Positions 44,041-54,270 are shown, counted from the first letter of the stretch. The stretch: DNA of 64,000 bases from Sphingobacterium gobiense (GCF_002980575.1 NZ_PVBS01000006.1:1-64000), one strand, 5' to 3'. Made by a program: numbers and translations. Notes: generated from the letters alone by a model not told the origin.

Positions 44041-45804
44041 ATGAGATTACTTAAGTATATAGCAATAGCGGGCGTTTTGTCAATAACATCCTGCTCTAAA
44101 GATTTTTTAGGCGATGACTTCTTGACGAAAGATCCGTTGGACCAGTTAACGGATCCTGCCTTTTGGTCGTCCGAAAATAATATCCGGACATACACCTATG
44201 GTTTCTATAATTATTATTTTAAAGGTTATGGTAAGGGGTATGGTTTAGGTACGCTGTCCGTAGGCCAGTTTATCAACGATGATTATACGCCACAAACGCC
44301 GAACGAGATTATCGTGACGGAATTTATAATTAATGTGCCTACTTCTGGCGGAGGCTGGTCGCCGGCGTTACCGGCTAGTCAGACCCCTACAAACGCATCT
44401 TCTTATTATTCGCGTATACGCAAAGCCAATCACTTTATTGAAAGCGTTCCGAAAGCCGAGTTGGACGAAGAGGTCAGTAATCATTGGTTGGGAATCGGTC
44501 GTTTTTTCCGTGCTTTGGAATACGCCAATTTTGTCAATGCATTTGGGGATGTGCCCTATATAGATCGCGTATTAACAGAGGATGATCCGGAATTGTTTAG
44601 ACCCCGCGATTCTCGTGTTTTTGTGATGGACAAGGTGTTGGAAGATTTTAGATTTGCTGCGGAGCATGTACGCGCGAGCGATGGTCCGAGCCAACAAGCG
44701 GTCAATAAATATGTCGTACTAGCTTTTATGTCACGTGTATTCTTGTTTGAAGGGACTTGGTTAAAGTACCACGGTATAGACGAAGCGAAAGCAACGGAAT
44801 ATTTGGAAGCCGCGAAATGGGCCGCGGAGCAGGTGATGAATGATGGATCTTTTTCAATCGCTAATGATTACCGGGGCCTATTTACCTCCGAATCACTCCA
44901 GGGAAATCCCGAAGTTATTCTGTTTAAAGAATATGCGGAAGGAATATTGCAACATAATATTATGTCGCTGAATAATTTGGAGCCCCAGGCTGGGATATCG
45001 AAAAGCGCCATCGATAGTTATTTACTAACCGACGGACTACCTATCGGCCTGTCTTCACGTTATGAAGGGGATAAGACGGTGGAAAGTGCCTTCGAAAATC
45101 GCGATGGACGGATGAAGCAGACAGTCGTTCCACAGCTAAGAATGTTGAATACTATGCCAAACTTTGCTTTTTCAGGATATGCCGTTCAGAAGTTTTTGAA
45201 CGAAAGTCTAAAGAACGATGCGGTTGGAGCCGGTTCCTTGAACATTACGGATGCACCAATTATCCGTTATGGCGAGGTGCTTATGAACTACGCAGAGGCG
45301 GCGGCGGAACTTGGAATATTGACACAAGGGGATCTAGACAAGACCATCAATGTGCTCCGGAATAGAAACGGAGTAGGTCTACCGCGCTTAGAATTGTCTG
45401 GTGGACGTCCTGCTGTAAGCGGAACACCGTACGATGACCCTGCCCGCGACCCAACTGTTCCAAGCCTTCTCTGGGAAATTAGAAGGGAGCGCAGGTCCGA
45501 ATTGATATTCGAGGGCCTTCGGCTGAACGATTTACGTCGATGGAAAAAGCTGGAATACGCCGATACAGAGAAAAATCCGACTAATAATAGAGGTGCTTAC
45601 ATTGTGAAGTCAGCGTACTCCGAGGAACAGCTGAACGGTATCACGATTGATGGTGAAGATGAGGGATATATCATACCATCAGCCTCTATTCAAAGAACAG
45701 TAGACGATAAATTGTATCTTGATCCGATTCCGCTCGATCAGATTTCGCTGTATGAAAATAACGGGGTTACGTTGGAGCAAAACCCGGGATGGGCGAGGCA
45801 ATAA
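44041..45804 (+). CDS. SusD/RagB family lipoprotein, pair 2
   Basis: 587 residues. Lipobox ITSCSK (Cys about 18). It has the standard RagB/SusD layout: an N-terminal SusD-like domain with HWLGIGRFFRALEYANFVNAFGDVPYID near 155 and a C-terminal domain with MNYAEAAAELG and LLWEIRRERRSELIFEGLRLNDLRRW, ending in a short PIPLDQISL region. It is the ligand-binding lid of its SusC. A terminator with a 10-base stem follows at 45841. Confidence 0.96.
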   Translation: MRLLKYIAIAGVLSITSCSKDFLGDDFLTKDPLDQLTDPAFWSSENNIRTYTYGFYNYYFKGYGKGYGLGTLSVGQFINDDYTPQTPNEIIVTEFIINVPTSGGGWSPALPASQTPTNASSYYSRIRKANHFIESVPKAELDEEVSNHWLGIGRFFRALEYANFVNAFGDVPYIDRVLTEDDPELFRPRDSRVFVMDKVLEDFRFAAEHVRASDGPSQQAVNKYVVLAFMSRVFLFEGTWLKYHGIDEAKATEYLEAAKWAAEQVMNDGSFSIANDYRGLFTSESLQGNPEVILFKEYAEGILQHNIMSLNNLEPQAGISKSAIDSYLLTDGLPIGLSSRYEGDKTVESAFENRDGRMKQTVVPQLRMLNTMPNFAFSGYAVQKFLNESLKNDAVGAGSLNITDAPIIRYGEVLMNYAEAAAELGILTQGDLDKTINVLRNRNGVGLPRLELSGGRPAVSGTPYDDPARDPTVPSLLWEIRRERRSELIFEGLRLNDLRRWKKLEYADTEKNPTNNRGAYIVKSAYSEEQLNGITIDGEDEGYIIPSASIQRTVDDKLYLDPIPLDQISLYENNGVTLEQNPGWARQ

Positions 45805-45840
45805 TGTACAGACTTTGATAATTTTATGCGCCATTATATT

Positions 45841-45869
45841 AAAAACACGCTTTTATGCGTGTTTTTTTT
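45841..45869 (+). terminator. Terminator after susCD pair 2
   Basis: Arms 45841-45850 (AAAAACACGC) and 45857-45866 (GCGTGTTTTT) pair over 10 bases with a 6-base loop and a following T-run. The stem is the same as that at 40536. Confidence 0.9.
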
Positions 45870-45905
45870 ATTTCCGACAAAAACACAATATAAAATGCAT
45901 AAAAG

Positions 45906-45936
45906 TTTGGTATTTTAATATAATTACTTAATTTAG
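45906..45936 (+). promoter_or_regulatory. Promoter of susCD pair 3
   Basis: TTTG at 45906-45909 and TAATTTAG at 45929-45936, 19 bases apart, followed by TGCAGGTTT. Its counterpart before pair 2 matches along the whole element. Confidence 0.65.
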
Positions 45937-46035
45937 TGCAGGTTTAAGCTTATCTTGATATGATTATGCGTACAATACGCAAGAAGCAAACCTTTTATGA
46001 AGTAATCATTATTAAAATAAACTAACTAACTAGCT

Positions 46036-49000
46036 ATGAGAAAATCTTTACTATTTTCTGTTGCTTTTGGGTTGATTGCGACGACGGGATCCATTGCAAG
46101 GGAAGGGTCTTCCGCTGCAAGCGTGACTTCTTTACTGCTGGACAACGTGGTTCAAAACATCATTAAGGGAAGGGTCACGAGTGCTGATGGAGCAATCAGT
46201 GGGGCCACCGTAAGTATAGTGGGGGGAACAACCTCTGTTTCTACGGATGACAACGGAAATTTTTCAATCAACGCTCCAATAGGCGCTACACTACGTTTCA
46301 GCTATGTAGGGTATCAATCCAGAGACATTGCCGTGTCAGGCAGTGTCGTTAATGTTGTATTGTCGGTAGAAGATAATCCACTAGAAGAAGTTGTGGTTGT
46401 GGGCTATGGTACCCAGAAACGAGGACATGTAACGGGTGCGGTCACTAATGTGAGTATGGATAGGGTAGTAGGTGATAGGCCTGTTCCCGATCTGGCGAGG
46501 GGACTGCAAGGCACAGTTCCGGGTTTGAATATTCAGGTGCCGAGCGGAGAGGTAGGATCCGATGCCATTATGAAGATTAGGGGGCAGGTCGGATCTCCTA
46601 ATGGAGGTAGTAATCCGCTAATTTTAGTAGATAATGTCGAGATACCGAGTATCCAATATGTTAACCCACACGATGTCGAATCGATCACCGTATTGAAAGA
46701 TGCGGCATCAAGTGCTATATATGGAGCGAAAGCTGCTTTTGGTGTGATTTTGATCACCACAAAAAAAGGTGGAACAACAGATAAGACAACCTTTACTTAT
46801 TCTAATAATCTAATTTTACAATCCCCGTTTAAGAAAATCGATGTTGCAGGTATTGATGGACTGGAGTATACGTTGGATGCGCATGAGAACATGAAACAAC
46901 CAGGGCCTGCTGGTGGTTTCTGGCGGATTGACAGAAACAGTTTTGAAAAAATGAAAGAATGGCAGGAAAAGTGGGGTAGTATAGTAGGAGATACTGATCC
47001 AGTAGTTTATGGTCGCGATTGGTGGTGGGACGGTACTCAGAAATTTGGGTATAGAATTTACGATCCTGTGAAAGCTATGGTTAAGGATAATGCATTTTCT
47101 AATATTCACAATTTGGGCATGAACGGAAGGTCCGGAAAGACCAATTATAATTTGAGTGTTGGTTATATGGGGCAGGAAGGAATGATGAAACCGGCCATAA
47201 ATGATGACTTCCAACGTTTCACCGGAACGTTGACTTTATCACATGATGTCAATGATTTTCTCACATTACGAGGAGGAGCACGATATGCAGACAGTAGAAA
47301 GCGCAACCCATTCTCGTTGAATTCGGGTGGCTTTGGAGCCGATCCTTGGTTATATCTCTACCGTTGGAGCCGCTTGTTCCCTGTCGATGTACAGGAAAAT
47401 GGAATAGATATTATTGATCCAGCGTTTTCTGCCAGAAATTCACATGATCAGATTCATGACAAACGCTTTTTGAACCTCAATTTTGGGACAACCATAAAGA
47501 TTACGAAAAATTGGGATGTGGTAGCAGACTACGCATATAACACAGAAAACACGAATCTAAGCCAGTCTCTGCCGTACGTACAGGCAAAAACGACTTGGTA
47601 TGGTGTGCAAGAGTTACGTGATGAAAACGGCAATCGAATACACGTAGACGAAAACGGAGTGCCAGTAGAGAGTGGTGGTATGCCGGCTTGGCAGTTTCCG
47701 CTGACTGACCATACAACTAAGGAACAAACTCATGTTTATCGAGATTCTTATTTGTATAAGCGTCATACATTGAATGCGCTGACCAACTATAATCTCGATA
47801 TGGGAAACCACGATATAAAATTCATGCTGGGGACTAACATCGTTGCCTATGCATGGGAAGGTCATTGGTCACAGAGATCGAATTTGATTAACAATGAGAA
47901 TCCACAGCTGAACTGGGGTGTAGGTACGGAGACTTCGGGGGGAGGGGCGAACTGGGATTCGCAGGTCGGTTTCTTTGGTCGCGTAAATTATGCATATAAA
48001 GATAAATATTTGGTGGAGGCTAATCTGCGATACGACGGTTCTTCCAAATTTCCGAAACATCTGCAATGGCGCTGGTTTCCGGGAATTTCAGCTGGATGGA
48101 TTGTTTCGGAGGAACGTTTTATGGAATCACTCAATCCAGTATTAAGTTTTGCAAGGTTGAGGGCGTCGTACGGTGTCATCGGGGATCAGTCAGTTCCTAA
48201 CTCCATTTATGTTCCAACGATGGGGATCACGAAAAATTCCTGGTTGAACGCTGGAGGAGAACAGTTTTTTCAACTGGGGACGCCGGGCGCAGTCTCACGA
48301 GATATCACTTGGCAGGATATTGAGCATTTGAACGTAGGGTTAGATCTGCGGTTTTTCAATAATAAATTGGGCTTTACGACGGAGTGGTATCAACGTTATA
48401 CGCGTAATATGATCGTAGGGGGTGACTTCCTGCCGGCGACATTCGGAACGGGCGTTCCTCCGGGCAACTATGGACATCTCCGCACAAGAGGCTGGGAAAT
48501 AGCTGCCGATTTTAACCATCGATTTGACAATGGGCTGGGGCTTACATTTCACGCCAACATGGCGGATGCGGTTACTTTTATTACAAAAGGTGCAGACTGG
48601 CAGTTGCCATGGGAAGATCGCAGTTTAGGTACGACGTATTCTACCGGACGTCGGTACGGAGATGTATTTGGGTTTGTGACGGATAGGCTATTTCAAGCAG
48701 ATGACTTCGTTTACGATGAAAGCGGAAACTTTCTGCAAACAGACATTGTATGGAGAGGGACGAGCAAGAGAACTAATGTGTTAGCGGGAGATAACCCGGT
48801 ATATCAAACATATTTTGAAGATGGCAATCAGATCTTATTAATCAGTCCTGGAGACGTGAAATTTGTAGATGTTAACGGGGACGGCTATATCGATGCTGGA
48901 AGTTCTACTAACGGTGATCCAGGTGACCGGGTAGTTATTGGTAACATTACGCCGCGTTATGATTTCGGGTTTCGCGTAGGTGCCGATTGGAAAGGATTTG

Positions 49001-49488
49001 ATTTGTCTGTGTTTTTTCAAGGCGTAGGTAAGCGTAGTATCTGGGGTGATGGGCAATTGGCCATTCCGGGATATTTCTCTAAAGAGGGCGCAATGCCACA
49101 GGTCATTGCAGGTGACTACTGGAAGCCAGACCGGACGGACGCTTTTTATCCAAGAGCGTGGAATATGAATGGATCCAATTCTAATTATGTTATGCGTCCG
49201 CAGTCTAAATATATGCTGGATATGTCTTACTTGAAAATCAAAAACATCACGGTGGGCTATAATTTGCCGTCAGCTTTGCTAAGCAAGGCGAGAATTGCGA
49301 ATGCCCGCATTTATGTGTCATTGGAAAACTTTATCACGTTCGACAACCTGAGAGGGCTTCCGATCGATCCGGAAGCAATATCGGGACATTCGATGTTGAG
49401 GGAAGGAGGAAACTATAACTTGGGTCGGACGGGTACGTCCAATCCGCCGTTTAAATCTGCTTCCATGGGGATATCTATAGGTTTTTAA
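46036..49488 (+). CDS. SusC/RagA family TonB-linked outer membrane transporter, pair 3
   Basis: 1150 residues. Signal peptide (MRKSLLFSVAFGLIATTGSIA), a carboxypeptidase-like domain (IKGRVTSADGAISGATVSI), a plug opening LEEVVVVGYGTQKRGHVTGAV and a barrel ending GISIGF. It is the closest relative of the pair 2 SusC in this window. It leads the longest unit of the locus (SusC-SusD-lipoprotein-GHL10-phosphoesterase-GH9/CE4). SusD follows after 17 bases. Confidence 0.96.
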   Translation: MRKSLLFSVAFGLIATTGSIAREGSSAASVTSLLLDNVVQNIIKGRVTSADGAISGATVSIVGGTTSVSTDDNGNFSINAPIGATLRFSYVGYQSRDIAVSGSVVNVVLSVEDNPLEEVVVVGYGTQKRGHVTGAVTNVSMDRVVGDRPVPDLARGLQGTVPGLNIQVPSGEVGSDAIMKIRGQVGSPNGGSNPLILVDNVEIPSIQYVNPHDVESITVLKDAASSAIYGAKAAFGVILITTKKGGTTDKTTFTYSNNLILQSPFKKIDVAGIDGLEYTLDAHENMKQPGPAGGFWRIDRNSFEKMKEWQEKWGSIVGDTDPVVYGRDWWWDGTQKFGYRIYDPVKAMVKDNAFSNIHNLGMNGRSGKTNYNLSVGYMGQEGMMKPAINDDFQRFTGTLTLSHDVNDFLTLRGGARYADSRKRNPFSLNSGGFGADPWLYLYRWSRLFPVDVQENGIDIIDPAFSARNSHDQIHDKRFLNLNFGTTIKITKNWDVVADYAYNTENTNLSQSLPYVQAKTTWYGVQELRDENGNRIHVDENGVPVESGGMPAWQFPLTDHTTKEQTHVYRDSYLYKRHTLNALTNYNLDMGNHDIKFMLGTNIVAYAWEGHWSQRSNLINNENPQLNWGVGTETSGGGANWDSQVGFFGRVNYAYKDKYLVEANLRYDGSSKFPKHLQWRWFPGISAGWIVSEERFMESLNPVLSFARLRASYGVIGDQSVPNSIYVPTMGITKNSWLNAGGEQFFQLGTPGAVSRDITWQDIEHLNVGLDLRFFNNKLGFTTEWYQRYTRNMIVGGDFLPATFGTGVPPGNYGHLRTRGWEIAADFNHRFDNGLGLTFHANMADAVTFITKGADWQLPWEDRSLGTTYSTGRRYGDVFGFVTDRLFQADDFVYDESGNFLQTDIVWRGTSKRTNVLAGDNPVYQTYFEDGNQILLISPGDVKFVDVNGDGYIDAGSSTNGDPGDRVVIGNITPRYDFGFRVGADWKGFDLSVFFQGVGKRSIWGDGQLAIPGYFSKEGAMPQVIAGDYWKPDRTDAFYPRAWNMNGSNSNYVMRPQSKYMLDMSYLKIKNITVGYNLPSALLSKARIANARIYVSLENFITFDNLRGLPIDPEAISGHSMLREGGNYNLGRTGTSNPPFKSASMGISIGF

Positions 49489-49505
49489 TCTAAAAAGGGA
49501 AAGAA

Positions 49506-51323
49506 ATGAAAATTACAGCTAAAATATTGTTAGTCATCGGAGTGCTGGTGTTTTCCGCTTGCGAGAAGTTTCTGGATAGACCACCGCTGACTTCGGAAAA
49601 TGACGATACAGCTTGGGATTCTGAAGAGAAACTACGCTTATACGCCAATAAGTTTTACACCAGCTTCTTTACGGGGTATAACAGCGGACCGAGCACGGCC
49701 GGTGCTCCTTTAGTAGGCTTTACCAATAGTGATGATATGGTGGTATGGGGAAATCAACCGAATTTTACACGTGCGGTTCCGAATAGTGGGATATGGAGCT
49801 ATACTGCCATTCGTTCGCTGAATCTTATGTTAGATCGTATCGAAACACGTATGAATACTATACTTGAGGAAGAGGATAAAGCACATTGGATTGGTATAGG
49901 ACGTTTCTTCCGTGGATTTGAATACTCCGACCTTGTTAGATCCTATGGTGATGTGCCTTATTATGATTATGTTGTGTCCGATGTAGATCCTGACGATTTG
50001 TATAAACCTAGGACCCCACGAAATGAGGTTATGAACGCCGTTTACGATGATTGGCGCTATGCATTAGACAACGTGAGGTTAACAGATGGTGATAGAGCGC
50101 TCACCGTTGATCGTTATGTTGTGGCGGGATTTGTATCAAGATTGGCTTTGTACGAAGGTACATGGCAGAAGTATTATTATAATAATAATGAACAGGCTAA
50201 GAAGTTTTTGGAGTTGGCAATAGAAGCAGCACAGATGGTAATGGCGAGCGGACGATATAATATCGTGACCGATTATAAATCGCTCTTCGCGTCAGAAGAG
50301 CTTCGAGGAAACCAAGATATGGTGCTATATCGTAATTATGACGCGGCAGTTGGCGTTACCCATTCCATTGCTTCCTATGGAAATCTAGCAGAATCTACGA
50401 ATAATGGACCCTCTACGGATTTGATTAAAGCTTATTTGTGTACGGATGGTAGGCCTTGGCAGGACTCAGATTTGAATGATGCGGATGATTTTCATTTAGA
50501 TAATTTGATCAAAACTCGGGACTCCCGATTTGAAGCTACTTTTTATTCTAAACCGGAGCCGCTGAATAGGGGTGCTTTGTATTATATTACCAAGTTTTTA
50601 CCGCGAGCAGTTGAAAAGCTCGTAAAAGAAGATGGCGGTTCTATGCCAGCCGCGTATACAGGCAGTAGAAATGAAACGGATGCGCCTGTATTACGTTATG
50701 CAGAAATACTGTTAAATTGGATTGAAGCAAAAGCAGAATTGGCAGAGATAGGTGGCACACCTGTCACGCAAAATGAAATCGATCGATCAATAAATAAAAT
50801 CCGTGACAGACCGTTAGCACCGGAAGCAGAAGCCAAAGGTGTGCAGAAGACGGCTCATTTACAACTTGGTGCTATTTCGTCTGATCCAGATCGTGATCAG
50901 GATGTTTCTCCATTGTTGTGGGAAATTAGAAGGGAACGTCGAATTGAATTTGCTTTTGAGACATCAAGATTATTGGATTTGAGAAGATGGGGTAAAGTTG
51001 AATACATGGATAACGACTTGAATAGCGATTTGCTTTCGGGAGGATGGGTGAATTTTCCAGAGCAGCTTCCTGCTCAGCTAAGTGGTGGTAATATTGACCT
51101 ATTGGCAGTGATGGATTTAGATGGCAATGAAATAATTTATAATGGCGCTAACGGTGATGAAATGGTTGGGTTTTATAGAAGGACAAGTAATGGAGCCCGT
51201 TTGCCATTCTTGAACCAGCCGAATATTAATCCGTATCTCACTCCCATTGGGCGGACGCAAATTGATGAATACGCTATACGTGGTTATGTGTTGAGGCAGA
51301 CGGAGGGGTGGCCGGAAAATTAA
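49506..51323 (+). CDS. SusD/RagB family lipoprotein, pair 3
   Basis: 605 residues. Lipobox FSACEK (Cys about 19). It carries the RagB/SusD blocks HWIGIGRFFRGFEYSDLVRSYGDVPYYDY near 121, RYAEILLNWIEAKAELA near 398, and LLWEIRRERRIEFAFETSRLLDLRRWGK near 478. It resembles the pair 2 SusD more than that of pair 1. It is the surface glycan-binding partner of the SusC before it. The surface lipoprotein gene follows after 33 bases. Confidence 0.96.
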   Translation: MKITAKILLVIGVLVFSACEKFLDRPPLTSENDDTAWDSEEKLRLYANKFYTSFFTGYNSGPSTAGAPLVGFTNSDDMVVWGNQPNFTRAVPNSGIWSYTAIRSLNLMLDRIETRMNTILEEEDKAHWIGIGRFFRGFEYSDLVRSYGDVPYYDYVVSDVDPDDLYKPRTPRNEVMNAVYDDWRYALDNVRLTDGDRALTVDRYVVAGFVSRLALYEGTWQKYYYNNNEQAKKFLELAIEAAQMVMASGRYNIVTDYKSLFASEELRGNQDMVLYRNYDAAVGVTHSIASYGNLAESTNNGPSTDLIKAYLCTDGRPWQDSDLNDADDFHLDNLIKTRDSRFEATFYSKPEPLNRGALYYITKFLPRAVEKLVKEDGGSMPAAYTGSRNETDAPVLRYAEILLNWIEAKAELAEIGGTPVTQNEIDRSINKIRDRPLAPEAEAKGVQKTAHLQLGAISSDPDRDQDVSPLLWEIRRERRIEFAFETSRLLDLRRWGKVEYMDNDLNSDLLSGGWVNFPEQLPAQLSGGNIDLLAVMDLDGNEIIYNGANGDEMVGFYRRTSNGARLPFLNQPNINPYLTPIGRTQIDEYAIRGYVLRQTEGWPEN

Positions 51324-51356
51324 TATGGTTAAAGTTGAACGTAAAAAGAACTTATC

Positions 51357-52790
51357 ATGAAAAGAACGGATATATGGTCTAAAGTTGGTTTACTAACACT
51401 TTTGGTATGCCTACTCGCGATGACCTCTTGTAAAGATGACTTGCCGGGAGCAATAGACTCTTCTGCGAACTATACTGTATTAAAATCAGTCAAGATATTA
51501 AATACAGGTGAAAACGGAGATGTGGTGATAGACGGGACTGTAAATGAAGAAACAAAGCGGGTTTCATTTCCGCGGATTGATACGCTTACCAATTTCAGCA
51601 ACTTACGGTTTGAAGCAGAGACGTCAGATGGTGCGCGACTGGATCAAGATGCTTTCGAGATTACCTTCGCAGAAGGAGCCTCCGAAACAACTATTGTATT
51701 GAAGGTGACCAATGAACCTCGTTTTCGTGAATACTTGGCTACTCTACGCTTGAAAGTTCCTGTTTATGGAGCTGATTTCACTAAGCCAACCGTTTACGAT
51801 TATTCAGCGAATGTGTTAGGTAATCCCGCTTATGAGGCTTTTTCTGGATTGGCTACCAGGGGTACAGGTTTTGATGGAGAACATGTTATGATTGCCAGTA
51901 GAGGGGGTACAGGCTTACACTTGTTGGCGGTAGAAGACCTAAAGAATAATAAGATTAATAGGATTCCATTGAATACCACTGGAATGGATGTAGGAACATT
52001 TTTTTGGAATATGGGTGCGCAGGTCAACGGTCATACATATGTGGTGAATCTTTCGACTGGCCCAACTCAAGCGGTCAGATTATATCATTGGACAAATCCA
52101 GCTCAAGCGCCAAAAGTAATTGCAAATATTCTTCCCGCTAACCTGCCGGGTGCAGGAGCGCGTCATGGCGACAACTTTTCGATTAGCTTGGATGAGGAAG
52201 GTAATGGTTACGCATATTGGATCAGTGCCGGTTCTGAGGTTCTGCGGGTCCAAATTCAAAATTATACAGAAGTAATCGATCAGCGCGCATTTAGTACGGC
52301 TGCAACTTATGGGCAATGGTCTTCCTTTTTACAAGTGCCAGGTACTGAGAACTTCCTATTGACTAGTCAAACACAGCCCATTTCGGTGGTGAATGCTGTT
52401 GGCTCGGTGGGGTATACCATGCCTGCGTCAGCTCTTCCCCTAAATGTGTCCGATGCGCGGGTGATTAATTTTAATGGTGAACGCTATCTTCTGGTGGTTA
52501 CCGTACCGCGTAGTGCTCCCCAGGTAGGTATGTTGCAAGTGTATAATATTACCAGAGGGGATAATATTTCTTCTGCTTTGACGAGCTTTGCGCAGCTCTC
52601 GGAAGAAGCTAGAACGCCAGTGTTTGAACATTTGCTTAATGGTACACCAAACGGCGCCCCCGCGTCTCAAACGAGTTTTCATATCGAAAAAGACGAGGAA
52701 GGTAGGGATGAGAAGTTGATGATTTATGGTGCTGTTACGGATGGAGGTTTCGCGATTATTGAATTTCTACTAAATGTGGCAGAAGATTAA
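51357..52790 (+). CDS. Surface lipoprotein, DUF4623-like
   Basis: 477 residues. Lipobox MTSCKD (Cys about 25). The first 130 residues look like an Ig-like or DUF5018-type beta domain (residues 40-130, VLKSVKILNTGENGDVV, TTIVLKVTNEPRFREYLATLRL), the rest like a beta-propeller of the DUF4623 sort often found next to SusCD pairs. The position just after SusD is that of a surface glycan-binding protein (SusE/SusF-like), which is inferred. The assignment to DUF4623 is from memory of the family and is not certain. Confidence 0.68.
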   Translation: MKRTDIWSKVGLLTLLVCLLAMTSCKDDLPGAIDSSANYTVLKSVKILNTGENGDVVIDGTVNEETKRVSFPRIDTLTNFSNLRFEAETSDGARLDQDAFEITFAEGASETTIVLKVTNEPRFREYLATLRLKVPVYGADFTKPTVYDYSANVLGNPAYEAFSGLATRGTGFDGEHVMIASRGGTGLHLLAVEDLKNNKINRIPLNTTGMDVGTFFWNMGAQVNGHTYVVNLSTGPTQAVRLYHWTNPAQAPKVIANILPANLPGAGARHGDNFSISLDEEGNGYAYWISAGSEVLRVQIQNYTEVIDQRAFSTAATYGQWSSFLQVPGTENFLLTSQTQPISVVNAVGSVGYTMPASALPLNVSDARVINFNGERYLLVVTVPRSAPQVGMLQVYNITRGDNISSALTSFAQLSEEARTPVFEHLLNGTPNGAPASQTSFHIEKDEEGRDEKLMIYGAVTDGGFAIIEFLLNVAED

Positions 52791-52794
52791 TGTT

Positions 52795-54270
52795 ATGATG
52801 ATAAACCAAGGAATAAGATGGATAATGGGGTTATGCATTGGTATCTGTTTATACAGCTGTTCCAAGGACTCACCGGGAGAGACGCCCGAACCCGAACCAC
52901 CGGAGCCAAATCCCGTGGGATTAGTCTATCCAAGTAAGGAAATGCGCGCGGTGTGGCTGACCACCGCTTGGGGACTGGATTGGCCAATGGGAGACTACAC
53001 CGTTGCAGGACAACGGCAAAAGTATCTCGCCTATCTGGATAAGTTTAAGGAGATGAATGTCAATACGATATTCTTTCAGGTAAGGGCGATGGGCGATGCC
53101 TACTACCATTCGGATTACGAACCTTGGGCAACCTCCATTACAGGTACAAGGGGGAAAGATCCCGGCTACGATATTCTAAAGTTTTTAATCGAAGAAGCGC
53201 ATGCACGAGACATAGAATTCCATGCTTGGATGAATCCCTATAGGATTGCTACACGAGCCAATAATGGTACTACTTATCCAGCTTTGCATAGTTCAATAAA
53301 TGCAAGCTGGGTAGTGAGTCACGAAAAAATTCAGATCTATAACCCCGCTAGAGAGGAAGTAAGAAAACGTATAGCGGATATAGTGAAGGAATTGATTAGT
53401 AAGTACGACGTGGATGGCGTGCATTTGGATGATTATTTCTATCCAGACCCGTCTTCTGCAGGCGTCATGGTTTCCGATCAAACGGATTACGAAACGTATG
53501 GGGCAGGTTTCAATACCATTCAGGCGTGGCGCCGTGCAAATGTAGACAAGGCCATTGAAGGTATTCATAATGTAATTGTCGCCACAAAACCGAAAGTGGT
53601 GTTTTCCATATCTCCGGCAGCAAATAAAGATTACAATTACAATACGCTATATGCCGATGTGGCGAAATGGTGCCAACAAGGTTGGCTGGATCTGTTAATA
53701 CCACAGCTCTATCAGGAGATAGGAAATAGCTACAATGATTTCCAAACAAACTTAGGTATATGGACACAGTTTGCTTATGATGTCCCTGTTGTTATCGGTC
53801 ATGGACTTTACAAGTTTGGGGACCCTACACAACCTACTGCTTTCCAGTCGACCGCGGAACTGGAAAAACAGATTAATATGGCGAAGAAAAACAGAAAGGT
53901 GGTTGGAAGCGCCATGTACAGTGCAAGGTATGTGATGGACAATAAAATTGATATTGCCGATAAATTAAGCTCGCTTTACGAAAAAACCGGTGTGATGCCG
54001 TTTCTTGGTCGCTCGAATAGTGCAGTACCGACTCCAGCAGCTAATGTACGTATCGAAGGAAACCAGTTGAAGTGGAGCACGTCTGGGAATATAAAGTCTG
54101 TTGTCTATTATTTTCCGGTAGCTGCTTCAGGTGCTGATAGAAAGGGAGAAGTGCTTGCCATTACCGAAGAGCATACAATTACAGTCGATAAAAAGGGTGG
54201 TTATTCGGTTACAACATTGGGTGTTGACCATCAAGAATCGAAGCCGTCTGATCTAGTCGAAAAGAATTGA
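52795..54270 (+). CDS. GHL10 (DigH/YddW-like) lipoprotein glycosidase, copy 2
   Basis: 491 residues from ATG 52795 (an adjacent ATG at 52798 is equally possible; the earlier ATG 52774 overlaps the previous gene and spoils the signal peptide). Lipobox LYSCSK, a proline/glutamate spacer, then the GHL10 barrel: EMRAVWLTTAWGLDWP near 50, FFQVRAMGDAYY, FHAWMNPYRIATR and DGVHLDDYFYPD. The C-terminal ~90 residues are a beta domain. It lacks the long A/E/K linker of copy 1. The barrel matches copy 1 motif for motif, so the two are paralogues within one locus. Confidence 0.87.
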   Translation: MMINQGIRWIMGLCIGICLYSCSKDSPGETPEPEPPEPNPVGLVYPSKEMRAVWLTTAWGLDWPMGDYTVAGQRQKYLAYLDKFKEMNVNTIFFQVRAMGDAYYHSDYEPWATSITGTRGKDPGYDILKFLIEEAHARDIEFHAWMNPYRIATRANNGTTYPALHSSINASWVVSHEKIQIYNPAREEVRKRIADIVKELISKYDVDGVHLDDYFYPDPSSAGVMVSDQTDYETYGAGFNTIQAWRRANVDKAIEGIHNVIVATKPKVVFSISPAANKDYNYNTLYADVAKWCQQGWLDLLIPQLYQEIGNSYNDFQTNLGIWTQFAYDVPVVIGHGLYKFGDPTQPTAFQSTAELEKQINMAKKNRKVVGSAMYSARYVMDNKIDIADKLSSLYEKTGVMPFLGRSNSAVPTPAANVRIEGNQLKWSTSGNIKSVVYYFPVAASGADRKGEVLAITEEHTITVDKKGGYSVTTLGVDHQESKPSDLVEKN

